From Sphingomonas alba (GTDB lineage Bacteria > Pseudomonadota > Alphaproteobacteria > Sphingomonadales > Sphingomonadaceae), in the NCBI RefSeq assembly GCF_023516555.1, contig NZ_JAMGBD010000001.1, positions 1,622,501 through 1,686,500 on the forward strand: a DNA stretch of 64,000 bases. Direction: 5' to 3'. Each line of letters starts with the position of its first letter. Positions within the stretch are counted from its first letter, which is position 1. The position numbers were made by a program, and so were the translations under genes. Of the stretch, positions 18,880 through 27,263 are shown one piece after another. The notes below the pieces were generated by a model. That model ran no database searches. It saw nothing but the letters and a program-made list of their open reading frames with translations, and was not told the DNA's origin.

Positions 18880-21800
18880 CTAATGGAAATCCCGACTTTT
18901 CGGGATGACCTGGACGTCGCGCGGGTGGCGCCCGACCGGCTGCCGCCACGACCCACCGGCATCGCCCTGGTTGAGCGTCGACGGGAGCAATCCGTCACCT
19001 AGGTGCCGGAGCATGTCCGTCCCGTCTTCCAGCTTGCGGACGACGACATGGATGACCTCGCTGTCCGCATCGCGCTGGACGATGCCGCGGACGACCAGTA
19101 GCCGCGCGCCCATGACGACCCGGCGTTGCTTGTCGAACACGTCCGGCCAGACGATGAGATTGGCGACGCCAGTCTCATCCTCCAGCGTGATGAAGCAGAC
19201 GCCCTTGGCGCTGCCCGGCCGCTGGCGGGTCAGGATGACCCCGGCCAACAGCACGCGCTTGCCGTCGCGGATGGTCTTCAGCCGGTCGGCAGTGATGAAA
19301 CCCTTGCCCGCATAATGGTCGCGCAGGAAATGCATTGGGTGCGCCTTCAGCGACAAACGGACGGTCTGGTAATCGCTGACGACATGCTCGCTCAAAGGCA
19401 TTGCCGGCAGTTCGGCGGTTTCCATTTCGTCGCCTTCGTCGCGGGCATCGGCTGCGACGAACAGAGGCAAATCGAGCGCCGGTTTCAGCGCGCGCGCGTC
19501 CCATAGGGCGGCCCGTCGATCGAGGCCGATCGAGCGGAAAGCATCGGCCTCGGCCAGCCGTTCGATGGCATGCACCGGCAGCCCGCCGCGGCTACGCAAT
19601 TCCTCGACCGTCCGGTATGGCCGCGACCGTTTCGCGACCAGTTTATCCGCCGCGTCGCGGTGACAGCCTTCGACCTGGCGCAGGCCGAGCCTAAGCGCCA
19701 AGCTTCCAACTTCGTTCGTCCTGAGCGTAGTCGAAGGGCGAGCGATTGTTGGTTCAAGCGTGCAATCCCAGTCGCTGTGATTGACGTCGACGGCGCGCAC
19801 CTCGACGCCATGCTCGCGCACGTCGCGGACGATCTGCGCCGGTGCGTAGAATCCCATCGGCTGCGAATTGAGCAATGCCGCCGCGAACGCCGCCGGATAT
19901 TTCCACTTCAACCAGGTCGAAATGTAGGCGAGGTGCGCGAAGCTGATCGCATGGCTTTCGGGGAAACCATATTCGCCGAACCCCTTGATCTGGTCGAAGC
20001 AGCGTTGCGCGAATTCGCGGTCGTAACCGCGCCCGACCATCCGTCCGACCATCAATTCTTCCAGCTTGGCGATCGTACCGCGCGAGCGGAAGGTCGCCAT
20101 CGCCTTGCGCAATTCATTGGCTTCCTCGGGGCTGAACTTGGCGGCATCCAAAGCGATCTTCATCGCCTGCTCCTGGAAGATCGGCACGCCCATCGTTCGG
20201 TCGAGGATGCGCTTCAATTCGTCGGGTGGGCCATGTTCGGGAGATGGCGAAGGATAGGTGACCTTCTCCTTGCCGGAACGCCGCTTGAGATAGGGATGGA
20301 CCATATCGCCCTGGATCGGTCCCGGACGGACGATGGCGACCTGGATGGCGAGGTCGTAGAATTCGCGCGGTTTCAGCCTCGGCAGCATGTTCATCTGCGC
20401 CCGGCTTTCGACCTGGAAAACGCCGAGGGAATCGCCCCGGCACAGCATGTCGTAAACCGCCGGTTCTTCGCGCGGGACGGTCGCCAGGTCCCGGCGCTCG
20501 CCATGGTGCTGCGCGACCAGGTCGAACGCCTTGCGGATGCAGGTCAGCATGCCGAGGCCGAGCACGTCGATCTTGAGGATCTTCAAATCGTCGATGTCGT
20601 CCTTGTCCCATTCGATGAAGGTCCGCTCTTCCATCGCGCCATTGCCGATCGGCACCGTCTCGGTCAGCGGCCGCTCGGTCAGGATGAAGCCGCCGACATG
20701 CTGCGACAGATGGCGCGGCATGCCGATCATCTGCTGTGCGAGCTTGATCGTCCGCTTGAGATGCGGGTCGGAAAGGTCGAGCCCGGCATCGTTCGCGCGC
20801 TCCTCCTCAAGCTCGCCGCCGGCACCCCAGATCATCGACGCAAGCGCGCCGCACATATCCTCCGACAGCCCCATGGCCTTGCCGACTTCGCGGACCGCCG
20901 AGCGCGGGCGGAAATGGATGACGGTGGCGGCGATCCCGGCGCGGTCGCGGCCATATTTCTCGTAGATGTGCTGGATCACTTCCTCGCGCCGCTCATGCTC
21001 GAAATCGACGTCGATGTCGGGAGGTTCGCGGCGTTCTTCGGACAGGAAGCGCTCGAACAGCAAATCGTTCACGGCCGGGTCGGCATTGGTGATTTTCAGG
21101 CAATAACAGACCGTGCTGTTCGCCGCCGATCCGCGTCCCTGGCAGAGAATGCCGATGCTGCGGGCGAAAGCAACGATGTCGTGAACAGTCAGGAAATAGC
21201 GCGCGAAATCGAGCTTCGCGATGATCGCCAGTTCCTTGTCGATTTGTTTACGGACCTTCTTTGGAATGTCGCCGGGCCAATAATCTTCGGCGCCTTTCCA
21301 GGTGAGATAGGCCAACTGCTCCTGCGGCGTCCGGCCGTCGGGCACGCTTTCGCGCGGATATTCGTAACGCAGCTCATCGAGCGAGAAATGGAGGGCATCG
21401 GCGAACTCGCGCGTCGCGGCAATGGCATGCGGCCAGCGCGCAAAAAGGCGCCCCATCTCCTCCGGTGGTTTCAAATGCCGCTCGGCATTGGCGTGCAGCA
21501 GGAAGCCAGCTTCGGTGATGGCCGTTTTCTCGCGGATGCAGGTCAGTATGTCCTGCAGCGGTCGCCGGTCGGGCGCGTCGTAATGCACGTCGTTGGTCGC
21601 GAGGATCGTGCCGCCGATCCCGCGCGCCAGCCGGTCCAGCCGCTCGATCCGGGCAAGGTCGTCTCCGCGATAACAATGCGCGGCGGCGACATGGCGGAGT
21701 GACGGCAAGGCCGCCTTCAGCCGATGCAGCTCGCTTTCGAAACCGTCGAGATCGTCCGGCGGCCAGGCGATGAAGGCGACGCCTTCCTGGCGCCCGGCGA

Positions 21801-22191
21801 CATCGTTCAGCACCAGATGGCACTCGCCCTTGTCGGACCGCATCTTGCCGAGGCTGAGCAGGCTGGAAAGCCGGCCATAACCTTCGCGATCCAGCGGATA
21901 AGCGAGCAGGCTTGGCGCGTCGGCAAGGTCCAGGCGGCAGCCGATCAGCGGCCGCATCTTCGCGCCCTTGGCCGCGCTGTGCATCCGGACGACGCCGGCC
22001 AAAGTGTTGCGGTCGGCGATGCCGATGGCGTCGTACCCAAGGTCATAGGCGCACATCGCCAGTTCTTTCGCGTCGGACGCACCGCGCAGGAATGAAAAGG
22101 GCGACGTTACGCCGAGCTCGACGAACGGCGCCGGCGGGTTGGGCGGCCCTTCCAGGACCAGCCGGACCCGTGCATGGACATTGTCGGGCAT
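18880..22191 (-). CDS. dnaE2: Error-prone DNA polymerase III alpha subunit DnaE2 (ImuC)
   Basis: This is the catalytic subunit of the alphaproteobacterial translesion mutasome, 1,103 residues. Domains in order are PHP (about 15-220, ELGVTSPFSFLRGAS), C-family polymerase palm with catalytic aspartates in DIDVDFEHERREE, then thumb and fingers, helix-hairpin-helix (about 800-900) and a C-terminal OB fold (VLLAGVILTRQRPGSAKGV). The start is the ATG overlapping the imuB stop (TGATG); the frame is open 50 codons upstream but that stretch is not family-like. An intergenic-type repeat is inserted in frame near residues 816-828 (ARPSTTLRTNE). It is co-transcribed with imuA and imuB under the upstream LexA box. 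Confidence 0.96.
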   Translation of the reverse strand: MPDNVHARVRLVLEGPPNPPAPFVELGVTSPFSFLRGASDAKELAMCAYDLGYDAIGIADRNTLAGVVRMHSAAKGAKMRPLIGCRLDLADAPSLLAYPLDREGYGRLSSLLSLGKMRSDKGECHLVLNDVAGRQEGVAFIAWPPDDLDGFESELHRLKAALPSLRHVAAAHCYRGDDLARIERLDRLARGIGGTILATNDVHYDAPDRRPLQDILTCIREKTAITEAGFLLHANAERHLKPPEEMGRLFARWPHAIAATREFADALHFSLDELRYEYPRESVPDGRTPQEQLAYLTWKGAEDYWPGDIPKKVRKQIDKELAIIAKLDFARYFLTVHDIVAFARSIGILCQGRGSAANSTVCYCLKITNADPAVNDLLFERFLSEERREPPDIDVDFEHERREEVIQHIYEKYGRDRAGIAATVIHFRPRSAVREVGKAMGLSEDMCGALASMIWGAGGELEEERANDAGLDLSDPHLKRTIKLAQQMIGMPRHLSQHVGGFILTERPLTETVPIGNGAMEERTFIEWDKDDIDDLKILKIDVLGLGMLTCIRKAFDLVAQHHGERRDLATVPREEPAVYDMLCRGDSLGVFQVESRAQMNMLPRLKPREFYDLAIQVAIVRPGPIQGDMVHPYLKRRSGKEKVTYPSPSPEHGPPDELKRILDRTMGVPIFQEQAMKIALDAAKFSPEEANELRKAMATFRSRGTIAKLEELMVGRMVGRGYDREFAQRCFDQIKGFGEYGFPESHAISFAHLAYISTWLKWKYPAAFAAALLNSQPMGFYAPAQIVRDVREHGVEVRAVDVNHSDWDCTLEPTIARPSTTLRTNEVGSLALRLGLRQVEGCHRDAADKLVAKRSRPYRTVEELRSRGGLPVHAIERLAEADAFRSIGLDRRAALWDARALKPALDLPLFVAADARDEGDEMETAELPAMPLSEHVVSDYQTVRLSLKAHPMHFLRDHYAGKGFITADRLKTIRDGKRVLLAGVILTRQRPGSAKGVCFITLEDETGVANLIVWPDVFDKQRRVVMGARLLVVRGIVQRDADSEVIHVVVRKLEDGTDMLRHLGDGLLPSTLNQGDAGGSWRQPVGRHPRDVQVIPKSRDFH
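19714..19738. repeat. Dispersed repeat inserted in frame in dnaE2
   Basis: The 25 bp reads, on the minus strand, CCCTTCGACTACGCTCAGGA followed by CGAAC. This is a common interspersed palindromic sequence of alphaproteobacteria that normally sits between genes. Here it lies inside dnaE2 without breaking the frame and encodes ARPSTTLRTNE between otherwise conserved polymerase segments (CTLEP and LALRLGLRQVEGC). Confidence 0.8.
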
Positions 22192-23702
22192 CAGCCGAAA
22201 AGCCCGTGAAGGTACCATTCGGGCGCACCGCCGCGCCCGTCGCCGACCAGCCCTTCGCGGAAAATCCAGTAACGGCGGCCGTCCTTGTCCTCGACGCGAT
22301 AATAATCGCGAAGACGAGCGGTCGACCGTTCCCGCCACCACTCGGGCGCGATCCGCTCCGGGCCTTCCGCCTTGGCGATGTCATGCACCAGCCGCCGCCA
22401 GACGAAGCGGCGCGGCAGCCCCTCGGGCGTCGCATAAACGACGGCAATGGCTTCCGGCCGGTCGAGGAGATGTTGCGGACGCGTGCTCCCTCTCCCGCTT
22501 GCGGGAGAGAGTTGGGGTGAGGGTCTCTCTTCAACCGCTAACCGCCAGCCATTCGCCCGCTCGGGAAGATGGCTGGCAATGGGTTGCGGCCGCCGCACGC
22601 GCTGCGGCCCCAGCTTGACGCTCAGCCGGTCAACCAGCTTCGCCACTTCTGCCTCACCGCTTGGTTCGTCGACTAGGCTCTCCTGCGTGGCGCCGAGCGG
22701 CTCGCACCAACTTGCCGTCAAAGCGAAGGCATCGAAGCCGAATTCGGGATCGAGGACGGTCGCCTTGTCGATCAGCAGGCGCATCAGATGCTTCGGATCG
22801 CGGGTCGGGATGGCGGTAGCGACGCCGGTGCCGGCGACGCTGCCGTCGACCCGATAGCCCGCGAGATGCAGCCGCCGCGCGCCGAGCTTCCGGTCCTGCA
22901 ACTGCCGCGCCAGCCCCGGCACGAGGCGGCCTAACGCCTGGCCCGCCGCTTCCGGATGAGTTGCCGGCTCAGACAGCTTTGCAAGCACGCGGGGCGGGAG
23001 CTCGATACGCTCACCGGTCAGCGGCTCATCCTTGAGGCCCAACGCCCGATCGAGCGCATTCAGCGGATTATCCGCCTCGCGGAACCGCCGCTGCAGGCTC
23101 TTGCGGGGGACCTTCGCAAGCTGGCCGATGGTCTTGAGGCCCAGCCGTTCGAGGATCTGGATCGAACGAGCATCGAGCCGGAGGGCCGCGACGGGGAGGG
23201 GCGCCAAGGCCTTCGCCACATCCTTATCGACGACGCGGGGGGAGAATCGCGCCAATGCCCAGGCTGCTCCGGCGGTCGGGGCGATGGCGGTGCAGGCCGT
23301 CAGGCCAAGCGCGCCGAAGCGGCTCCGTATGTCTGTGGCCAAACCTTCCTCACCGCCGAACAAATGCGCGACGCCGCTGACGTCGAGCCGCAGCCCATCC
23401 TCGCCATCCACTTCGACCAAAGGCGACCAGCGTCCCGCCCACCGCGCCAGCCGCTTCAACAGCGCCGCATCGCCTGCCGGATCGGCCGGCTCGGCGAGCA
23501 ACTTTGGGTCGAGCGCGCGGGCATCGGTCAGGCGCATGCCGGGATGGGCGCCCCGTTCGGCGGCGGCGGGCGTGACGGCATGGATCAACTGGCCATGCGC
23601 GGCCTCGACGACGAGTGCGACCGGAGCCTCAGGCGCGTCGGCGAAACGGCTCCAGCGCTCGATCGCCAGTACCGGCAAGCAAATGGAAGCGATCCGTTTC
23701 AT
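22191..23702 (-). CDS. imuB: ImuB, Y-family polymerase-like mutasome hub
   Basis: This 503-residue protein has a Y-family polymerase fold and in other bacteria bridges DnaE2, ImuA and the sliding clamp. Where active Y-family polymerases have SIDE, this protein has VDGEDGLRLDVSG, consistent with the non-catalytic ImuB group. The start MKRIASICLP was preferred over a longer frame; it gives a 74-bp overlap with the end of imuA. The stop shares one base with the dnaE2 start. Near residues 393-405 a peptide (PSPQLSPASGRGS) is encoded by a dispersed hairpin repeat at 22487-22523. Confidence 0.93.
   Translation of the reverse strand: MKRIASICLPVLAIERWSRFADAPEAPVALVVEAAHGQLIHAVTPAAAERGAHPGMRLTDARALDPKLLAEPADPAGDAALLKRLARWAGRWSPLVEVDGEDGLRLDVSGVAHLFGGEEGLATDIRSRFGALGLTACTAIAPTAGAAWALARFSPRVVDKDVAKALAPLPVAALRLDARSIQILERLGLKTIGQLAKVPRKSLQRRFREADNPLNALDRALGLKDEPLTGERIELPPRVLAKLSEPATHPEAAGQALGRLVPGLARQLQDRKLGARRLHLAGYRVDGSVAGTGVATAIPTRDPKHLMRLLIDKATVLDPEFGFDAFALTASWCEPLGATQESLVDEPSGEAEVAKLVDRLSVKLGPQRVRRPQPIASHLPERANGWRLAVEERPSPQLSPASGRGSTRPQHLLDRPEAIAVVYATPEGLPRRFVWRRLVHDIAKAEGPERIAPEWWRERSTARLRDYYRVEDKDGRRYWIFREGLVGDGRGGAPEWYLHGLFG
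22487..22523. repeat. Dispersed hairpin repeat inserted in frame in imuB
   Basis: A perfect 9-bp stem, CTCTCCCGC (22490-22498), TT loop, GCGGGAGAG (22501-22509), is followed by AGTTGGGGTGAGGG. This is a widespread proteobacterial intergenic repeat. On the minus strand it translates in frame as PSPQLSPASGRG within the C-terminal third of ImuB. Confidence 0.8.
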
Positions 23703-24321
23703 GGGCGATGCCCCACGATCCCGGCGCATGCCCGCGCGCCCGGAACAGCTCCGCCTCCCAGGCCGGTGTGCCGGGCGCCTTTAAGTCGAAAGGGTGCGGC
23801 AGTGACGGCATGCTGCCCACCCGCCAGCGCATTCGCGCGCCGCTCAAATTGGCTGTGCCGCCCAGCCGCACCAGCCAGCAGGGCACTTGAGTTCGCTCCG
23901 CCGCGACCGCCAGCCGCCGCGTCGCGGTAAAGTCGAGGTTGACCGGATCGCCGTAAAGCTCGCCGATGACGGCGCCGATGCCAAAGCATCTCAGGCCCTC
24001 CTCCATCGCCCACAAGGCATCGCGCCCGTCGCGTGCTTCGACATGAATGAGTTCGATGCCCGGCAGGCCGGCAGGATGGACGCGGCCGGATTCGCGGATC
24101 GCCATCCGATCCTGGATCCAGAGCAAAGGCTTGGCCGCTTCCAGCTGGGGCAGGAGGAAGCCCGCCCAGCCGCCGTCCCGGGGACTGGACGCGAACAGCT
24201 CGCTAAGCGTCGGCTGGAGCGGCGCGGGTAGCCGGAAAGGTTCGCCCAACTCCCTCTGGAGCAGACGTTTTTCGGCCGCACGGCTTTCGCCGCCGGCGAC
24301 CAGGGTAAGACCTGCAGCCAC
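23629..24321 (-). CDS. imuA: ImuA, RecA/SulA-like mutasome protein
   Basis: First gene of the SOS-inducible imuA-imuB-dnaE2 cassette, 230 residues. It resembles the RecA-like ImuA family: LLWIQDRMA, GLPGIELIHVEARDGRDALWAMEEGLRC, and RTQVPCWLVRLGG. ImuA works with ImuB and DnaE2 in damage-induced mutagenesis. The start is a GTG 18 bp downstream of the LexA box; a TTG in another frame lies slightly upstream. The end overlaps imuB by 74 bp. Confidence 0.88.
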   Translation of the reverse strand: MAAGLTLVAGGESRAAEKRLLQRELGEPFRLPAPLQPTLSELFASSPRDGGWAGFLLPQLEAAKPLLWIQDRMAIRESGRVHPAGLPGIELIHVEARDGRDALWAMEEGLRCFGIGAVIGELYGDPVNLDFTATRRLAVAAERTQVPCWLVRLGGTANLSGARMRWRVGSMPSLPHPFDLKAPGTPAWEAELFRARGHAPGSWGIAHETDRFHLLAGTGDRALEPFRRRA

Positions 24322-24339
24322 ACGACTCGCAACGCTTAT

Positions 24340-24354
24340 GTTCTTCTTTTGTTC
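24340..24354 (-). promoter_or_regulatory. LexA (SOS) box of the imuA-imuB-dnaE2 cassette
   Basis: On the minus strand the sequence is GAACAAAAGAAGAAC, exactly the alphaproteobacterial LexA direct repeat GAAC-N7-GAAC. It ends 18 bp upstream of the imuA start, where a bound repressor would block the promoter. Confidence 0.88.
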
Positions 24355-24380
24355 TTATTCCCGTGAATCCGGGAACAGAG

Positions 24381-25214
24381 TCAAGGCTGCGACTCGGGAG
24401 CGCCCTTGAGGACCCGCGCCGGCGCCTTGGGTGAGGCTTCCGCCATCGGGTGAAGTTCGGGGGCGTTACCCTCCATTTCCGTGAGGAAGATGCCGATCTC
24501 CGCGACCACCCGGCTCAATGCCGGCCGGTAAACGGCGAAGCCCATGTGGTTGGTGTCGATTTCGACCGCCTTGTCGACCTCGGTGGCAAGGCCTCGCGCC
24601 GCGCTAGGCGCGACAATGCCATCGCGGCGTCCCCACAAAGCCAAAGTCGGTACGGGCGGTTTGTCATTATTCACCGGAAACGGCGGCCTGTTGACGTCGT
24701 GACCGGCGACCCGTTCGTAAATCTCGCGGACGTTGGTGTTGGTCTTGAGGTCGCCGGAGAAGGGCGAGGCGAGGGTGATCACCGCCCGCACCTTGTCCGG
24801 GCATTTGTGCGCCAGCTGCCGGGCGAACATTCCGCCGAGGCTCCAGCCGACGACCAGCACCTTGCGCGGATCCTCAAGGTCGGCGAGCCGCCTGCAGAGC
24901 AGGTTCAGCGTGTTTTTCTTCGCACCGCTGTTGATGCCGAGCAGCCAGGGATGTGCCCGCCATCCGGCCCGTGCCAGCGCCCGACGCAGGTCCATCGTCG
25001 TCCGGTCGGTGCCGAAGAAACCGGGGATGACCAGCACCGGAGGCCCGTCCTCGGGCCCGCGCGGGCCCAGCGGCCCAAGCCCCGAAAGCATGCGCGGCAT
25101 GTGCCAGGCGACTTCGCGAAAGCGGCTCCAGGCCGACGGCGCAACGTCGTCGGGATTAACCTCACCCTCGGCGGCCGGTGGGCCGGCGGGCGCAGGGGCG
25201 CGCAGCCACTTCAT
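24381..25214 (-). CDS. Alpha/beta hydrolase, paralogue A
   Basis: A 277-residue alpha/beta-hydrolase. The core begins at PVLVIPGFFGTDRTT. The nucleophile elbow is GWSLGG, the acid is in GRRDGIV, and the likely catalytic His is in NHMGF. No signal peptide is seen. The start at MKWLRAP was preferred over an upstream TTG. The next gene upstream on the same strand (13 bp beyond the open frame) is a clear paralogue. The C-terminal tail (HPMAEASPKAPA) is extra relative to the paralogue. The fold resembles PGAP1/lipase-like esterases; the substrate is unknown. Confidence 0.8.
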   Translation of the reverse strand: MKWLRAPAPAGPPAAEGEVNPDDVAPSAWSRFREVAWHMPRMLSGLGPLGPRGPEDGPPVLVIPGFFGTDRTTMDLRRALARAGWRAHPWLLGINSGAKKNTLNLLCRRLADLEDPRKVLVVGWSLGGMFARQLAHKCPDKVRAVITLASPFSGDLKTNTNVREIYERVAGHDVNRPPFPVNNDKPPVPTLALWGRRDGIVAPSAARGLATEVDKAVEIDTNHMGFAVYRPALSRVVAEIGIFLTEMEGNAPELHPMAEASPKAPARVLKGAPESQP

Positions 25215-25263
25215 GGGCCTGAAAATGGGGTCAATCCGCGAACGAAACAAGAATCGACGGTCG

Positions 25264-25914
25264 TCAGGGATGCTTTTTCAGGAAGCTGTCGATTTCCCGC
25301 ACCACCTTGCGAGTGGCCGATTGCGAAACCGCGAAGGCCATATGGCCGCAGGATAGCTCCACAGCTTCGTCGCTTTCGCCAGCCAGTCCCTTGGCAGCCC
25401 GGATGGCGACAATTCCGTCTTTAGGCGACCAGATCGCCAATGTGGGGACCGGAGGCTTTTCGAAGATTCGTTCGACCGGCGGCTCATCAACTTTGTGACC
25501 GGCGACCCATTCATAGAGCCGCCAGACGTTGTTCCAGTGCGCGTCACCCGAGAATGGCGAGCCGAGGGTAGTGACTGCCCGGACCTTGTCAGGCACAGCC
25601 CTTGCGAGCTCACGAGCGAAGATCCCGCCGAGGCTCCAGCCGATGATGAGTACCGGCCTGCCATCCCAGATTTCGTCGAGGCGCTTGCGAAGCCGGTCAA
25701 TGATGTCCTCGGTCGCGCCCAGGTTCCAGCCCATGCTCCACGGATAAACCCGCCACCCGGCCTCCGCGAGCGCGCGCCGCAGCTCCATGGTTGTCCGGTC
25801 ATTGGCGACAAAGCCTGGAATAACGAGTGCCGGCTCTCCGTCTTCCGGACCGCGCGCGTCGAGATGTCCAAAGCCATGAGCTGTCCGCGACAGGAGGTAG
25901 CCCGCTTCGGACAA
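25264..25914 (-). CDS. Alpha/beta hydrolase, paralogue B
   Basis: A 216-residue tandem paralogue of the preceding hydrolase. Matching segments are RGPEDGEPALVIPGF, DRTTMELRRALAEAGWRVYPW, nucleophile elbow GWSLGG, SPKDGIV and GHMAF. The start is uncertain. The open frame continues upstream of the TTG used here, and the extra residues (PPPGWRRLSEAG) align with the paralogue, but no ATG or GTG is available before the serS stop. The substrate is unknown. Confidence 0.75.
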   Translation of the reverse strand: MSEAGYLLSRTAHGFGHLDARGPEDGEPALVIPGFVANDRTTMELRRALAEAGWRVYPWSMGWNLGATEDIIDRLRKRLDEIWDGRPVLIIGWSLGGIFARELARAVPDKVRAVTTLGSPFSGDAHWNNVWRLYEWVAGHKVDEPPVERIFEKPPVPTLAIWSPKDGIVAIRAAKGLAGESDEAVELSCGHMAFAVSQSATRKVVREIDSFLKKHP

Positions 25915-25949
25915 TCGCCGCCAACCCGGCGGCGGACGCGTCTCATCCC

Positions 25950-27209
25950 TCAGAGATATTCTCCCCCCATCAGATCTTGCAGCGCCTTGGGCAGCCGCAC
26001 CCTTCCGTCCTCGACTTGGTGGTTTTCCAGTAGCGGAACCAGGATGCGTGGGCTGGCCAGCGCCGTATTGTTGAGCGTGTGCGCGAAGCGCACTTTCCCA
26101 TCGCTGCCGCGATACCGGATGTTCGCCCGCCGCGCCTGCCAGTCGTGCAGGGTCGAGCAGCTGTGCGTCTCACGATATTTGCCCAGGCTCGGCACCCAGC
26201 TTTCGATATCGTTCATGCGATATTTGCCGAGGCCCATGTCGCCGGTCGACGTCTCGATCACTTGGTAAGGGATTTCGAGGTCGGTCAGCAGACTTTCGGC
26301 GAGCGCCAGCAGCTTGGCATGGAATTCGGCGGACTGCGCATCGTCAGCCTCACAGATGACATACTGCTCCACCTTCACGAACTGGTGGACGCGCAACAGG
26401 CCGCGCACGTCCTTGCCGGCGCTGCCCGCCTCGCGACGGAAGCAGGGTGAATAGCCGGCATAAAGGATGGGCAGCCGGTCGGCCTCGATGATCTCGCCCG
26501 AATGGAGCGACGTCAGCGCGACCTCGGCCGTCCCCGCCAGCCAGACGTCGTCATTGGGCAGCTCGTAGGTCTCTTCCTTGTGGCCGGGAAACTGGCCCTG
26601 ATTGAGGAAAGCCTGCTCCCGGGCGATGGCGGGTACCGTGATCGGCGTGAAGTCGGCGGCGGCGATTTTCTCCAACGCCCAGGCCATCAGCTTCATTTCC
26701 AAGAGCGCCAGCCTGCCCTTGAGGCAGTAGGTCCGCGATCCGGAAACCTGGGTGATGCGGCTCAAATCCGCCCAGTCGTTCTTCTCGATCAGCGCGACAT
26801 GGTCGAGCGGCTCAAAGCTGAACTTGGGAACTGTCCCTTCCTGCCGGACGACGGTGTTGAAGCTTTCGTCCGGGCCAACCGGCGCGCCCTCATAAGGAAT
26901 GCCGGGAAGCTTCAGCATCAGGCCTTTGAGCGCCGCTTCCTTGTCATTCAGCCCATTCTCAAGCTCGCTCGCACGAGCGCCGGCTTCCTTCGCCTTGCGG
27001 CCAAGCTCGGCCTTCTCCTCGGCTGCTGCCTTCGGAAACTGAGCGCTGATGGCGTTGCGTTCGGCTCGAAGATTGTCGATCTCGGTCTTCAGCGACCGCG
27101 TCTCGCCGTCGAGCGCCAGCAATGCATCGAGGTTGAGGTCGACCCCTTTGTCCCGGATCGCTTTCTCGACCGTCTCGCGGTTCGCCTTGATAAAATCCAT
27201 CGCCAGCAT
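25950..27209 (-). CDS. serS: Seryl-tRNA synthetase (unusual motif 3)
   Basis: Charges tRNA-Ser with serine. It has 419 residues. An N-terminal tRNA-binding coiled coil covers about residues 25-110 (EIDNLRAERNAISAQF). Class II motif 2 is visible (FRREAGSAGKDVRGLLRVHQFVKVEQ), as are TAEVALTSLHSGE and YRETHSCSTLHDWQARR. Motif 3, usually GSGLAVGR, reads NTALASPR. This form looks unlike typical alphaproteobacterial SerRS and more like those of distant phyla, which suggests transfer; that is inference. The start MLAMDFIKANRE matches the family. Whether a second serS exists elsewhere cannot be seen. Confidence 0.93.
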   Translation of the reverse strand: MLAMDFIKANRETVEKAIRDKGVDLNLDALLALDGETRSLKTEIDNLRAERNAISAQFPKAAAEEKAELGRKAKEAGARASELENGLNDKEAALKGLMLKLPGIPYEGAPVGPDESFNTVVRQEGTVPKFSFEPLDHVALIEKNDWADLSRITQVSGSRTYCLKGRLALLEMKLMAWALEKIAAADFTPITVPAIAREQAFLNQGQFPGHKEETYELPNDDVWLAGTAEVALTSLHSGEIIEADRLPILYAGYSPCFRREAGSAGKDVRGLLRVHQFVKVEQYVICEADDAQSAEFHAKLLALAESLLTDLEIPYQVIETSTGDMGLGKYRMNDIESWVPSLGKYRETHSCSTLHDWQARRANIRYRGSDGKVRFAHTLNNTALASPRILVPLLENHQVEDGRVRLPKALQDLMGGEYL

Positions 27210-27263
27210 GGCCGGGTCGATGCGCGAATTGCGCCCCGACCGCAAGTTTCCTAAGCGCCCGCC

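Noticed and set aside
19570-21702. 710-codon plus-strand frame opposite dnaE2
   Set aside because: Shadow of a high-GC gene. The sense strand encodes an unmistakable DnaE2, and the shadow product (Arg/Ala/Asp-rich) matches nothing.
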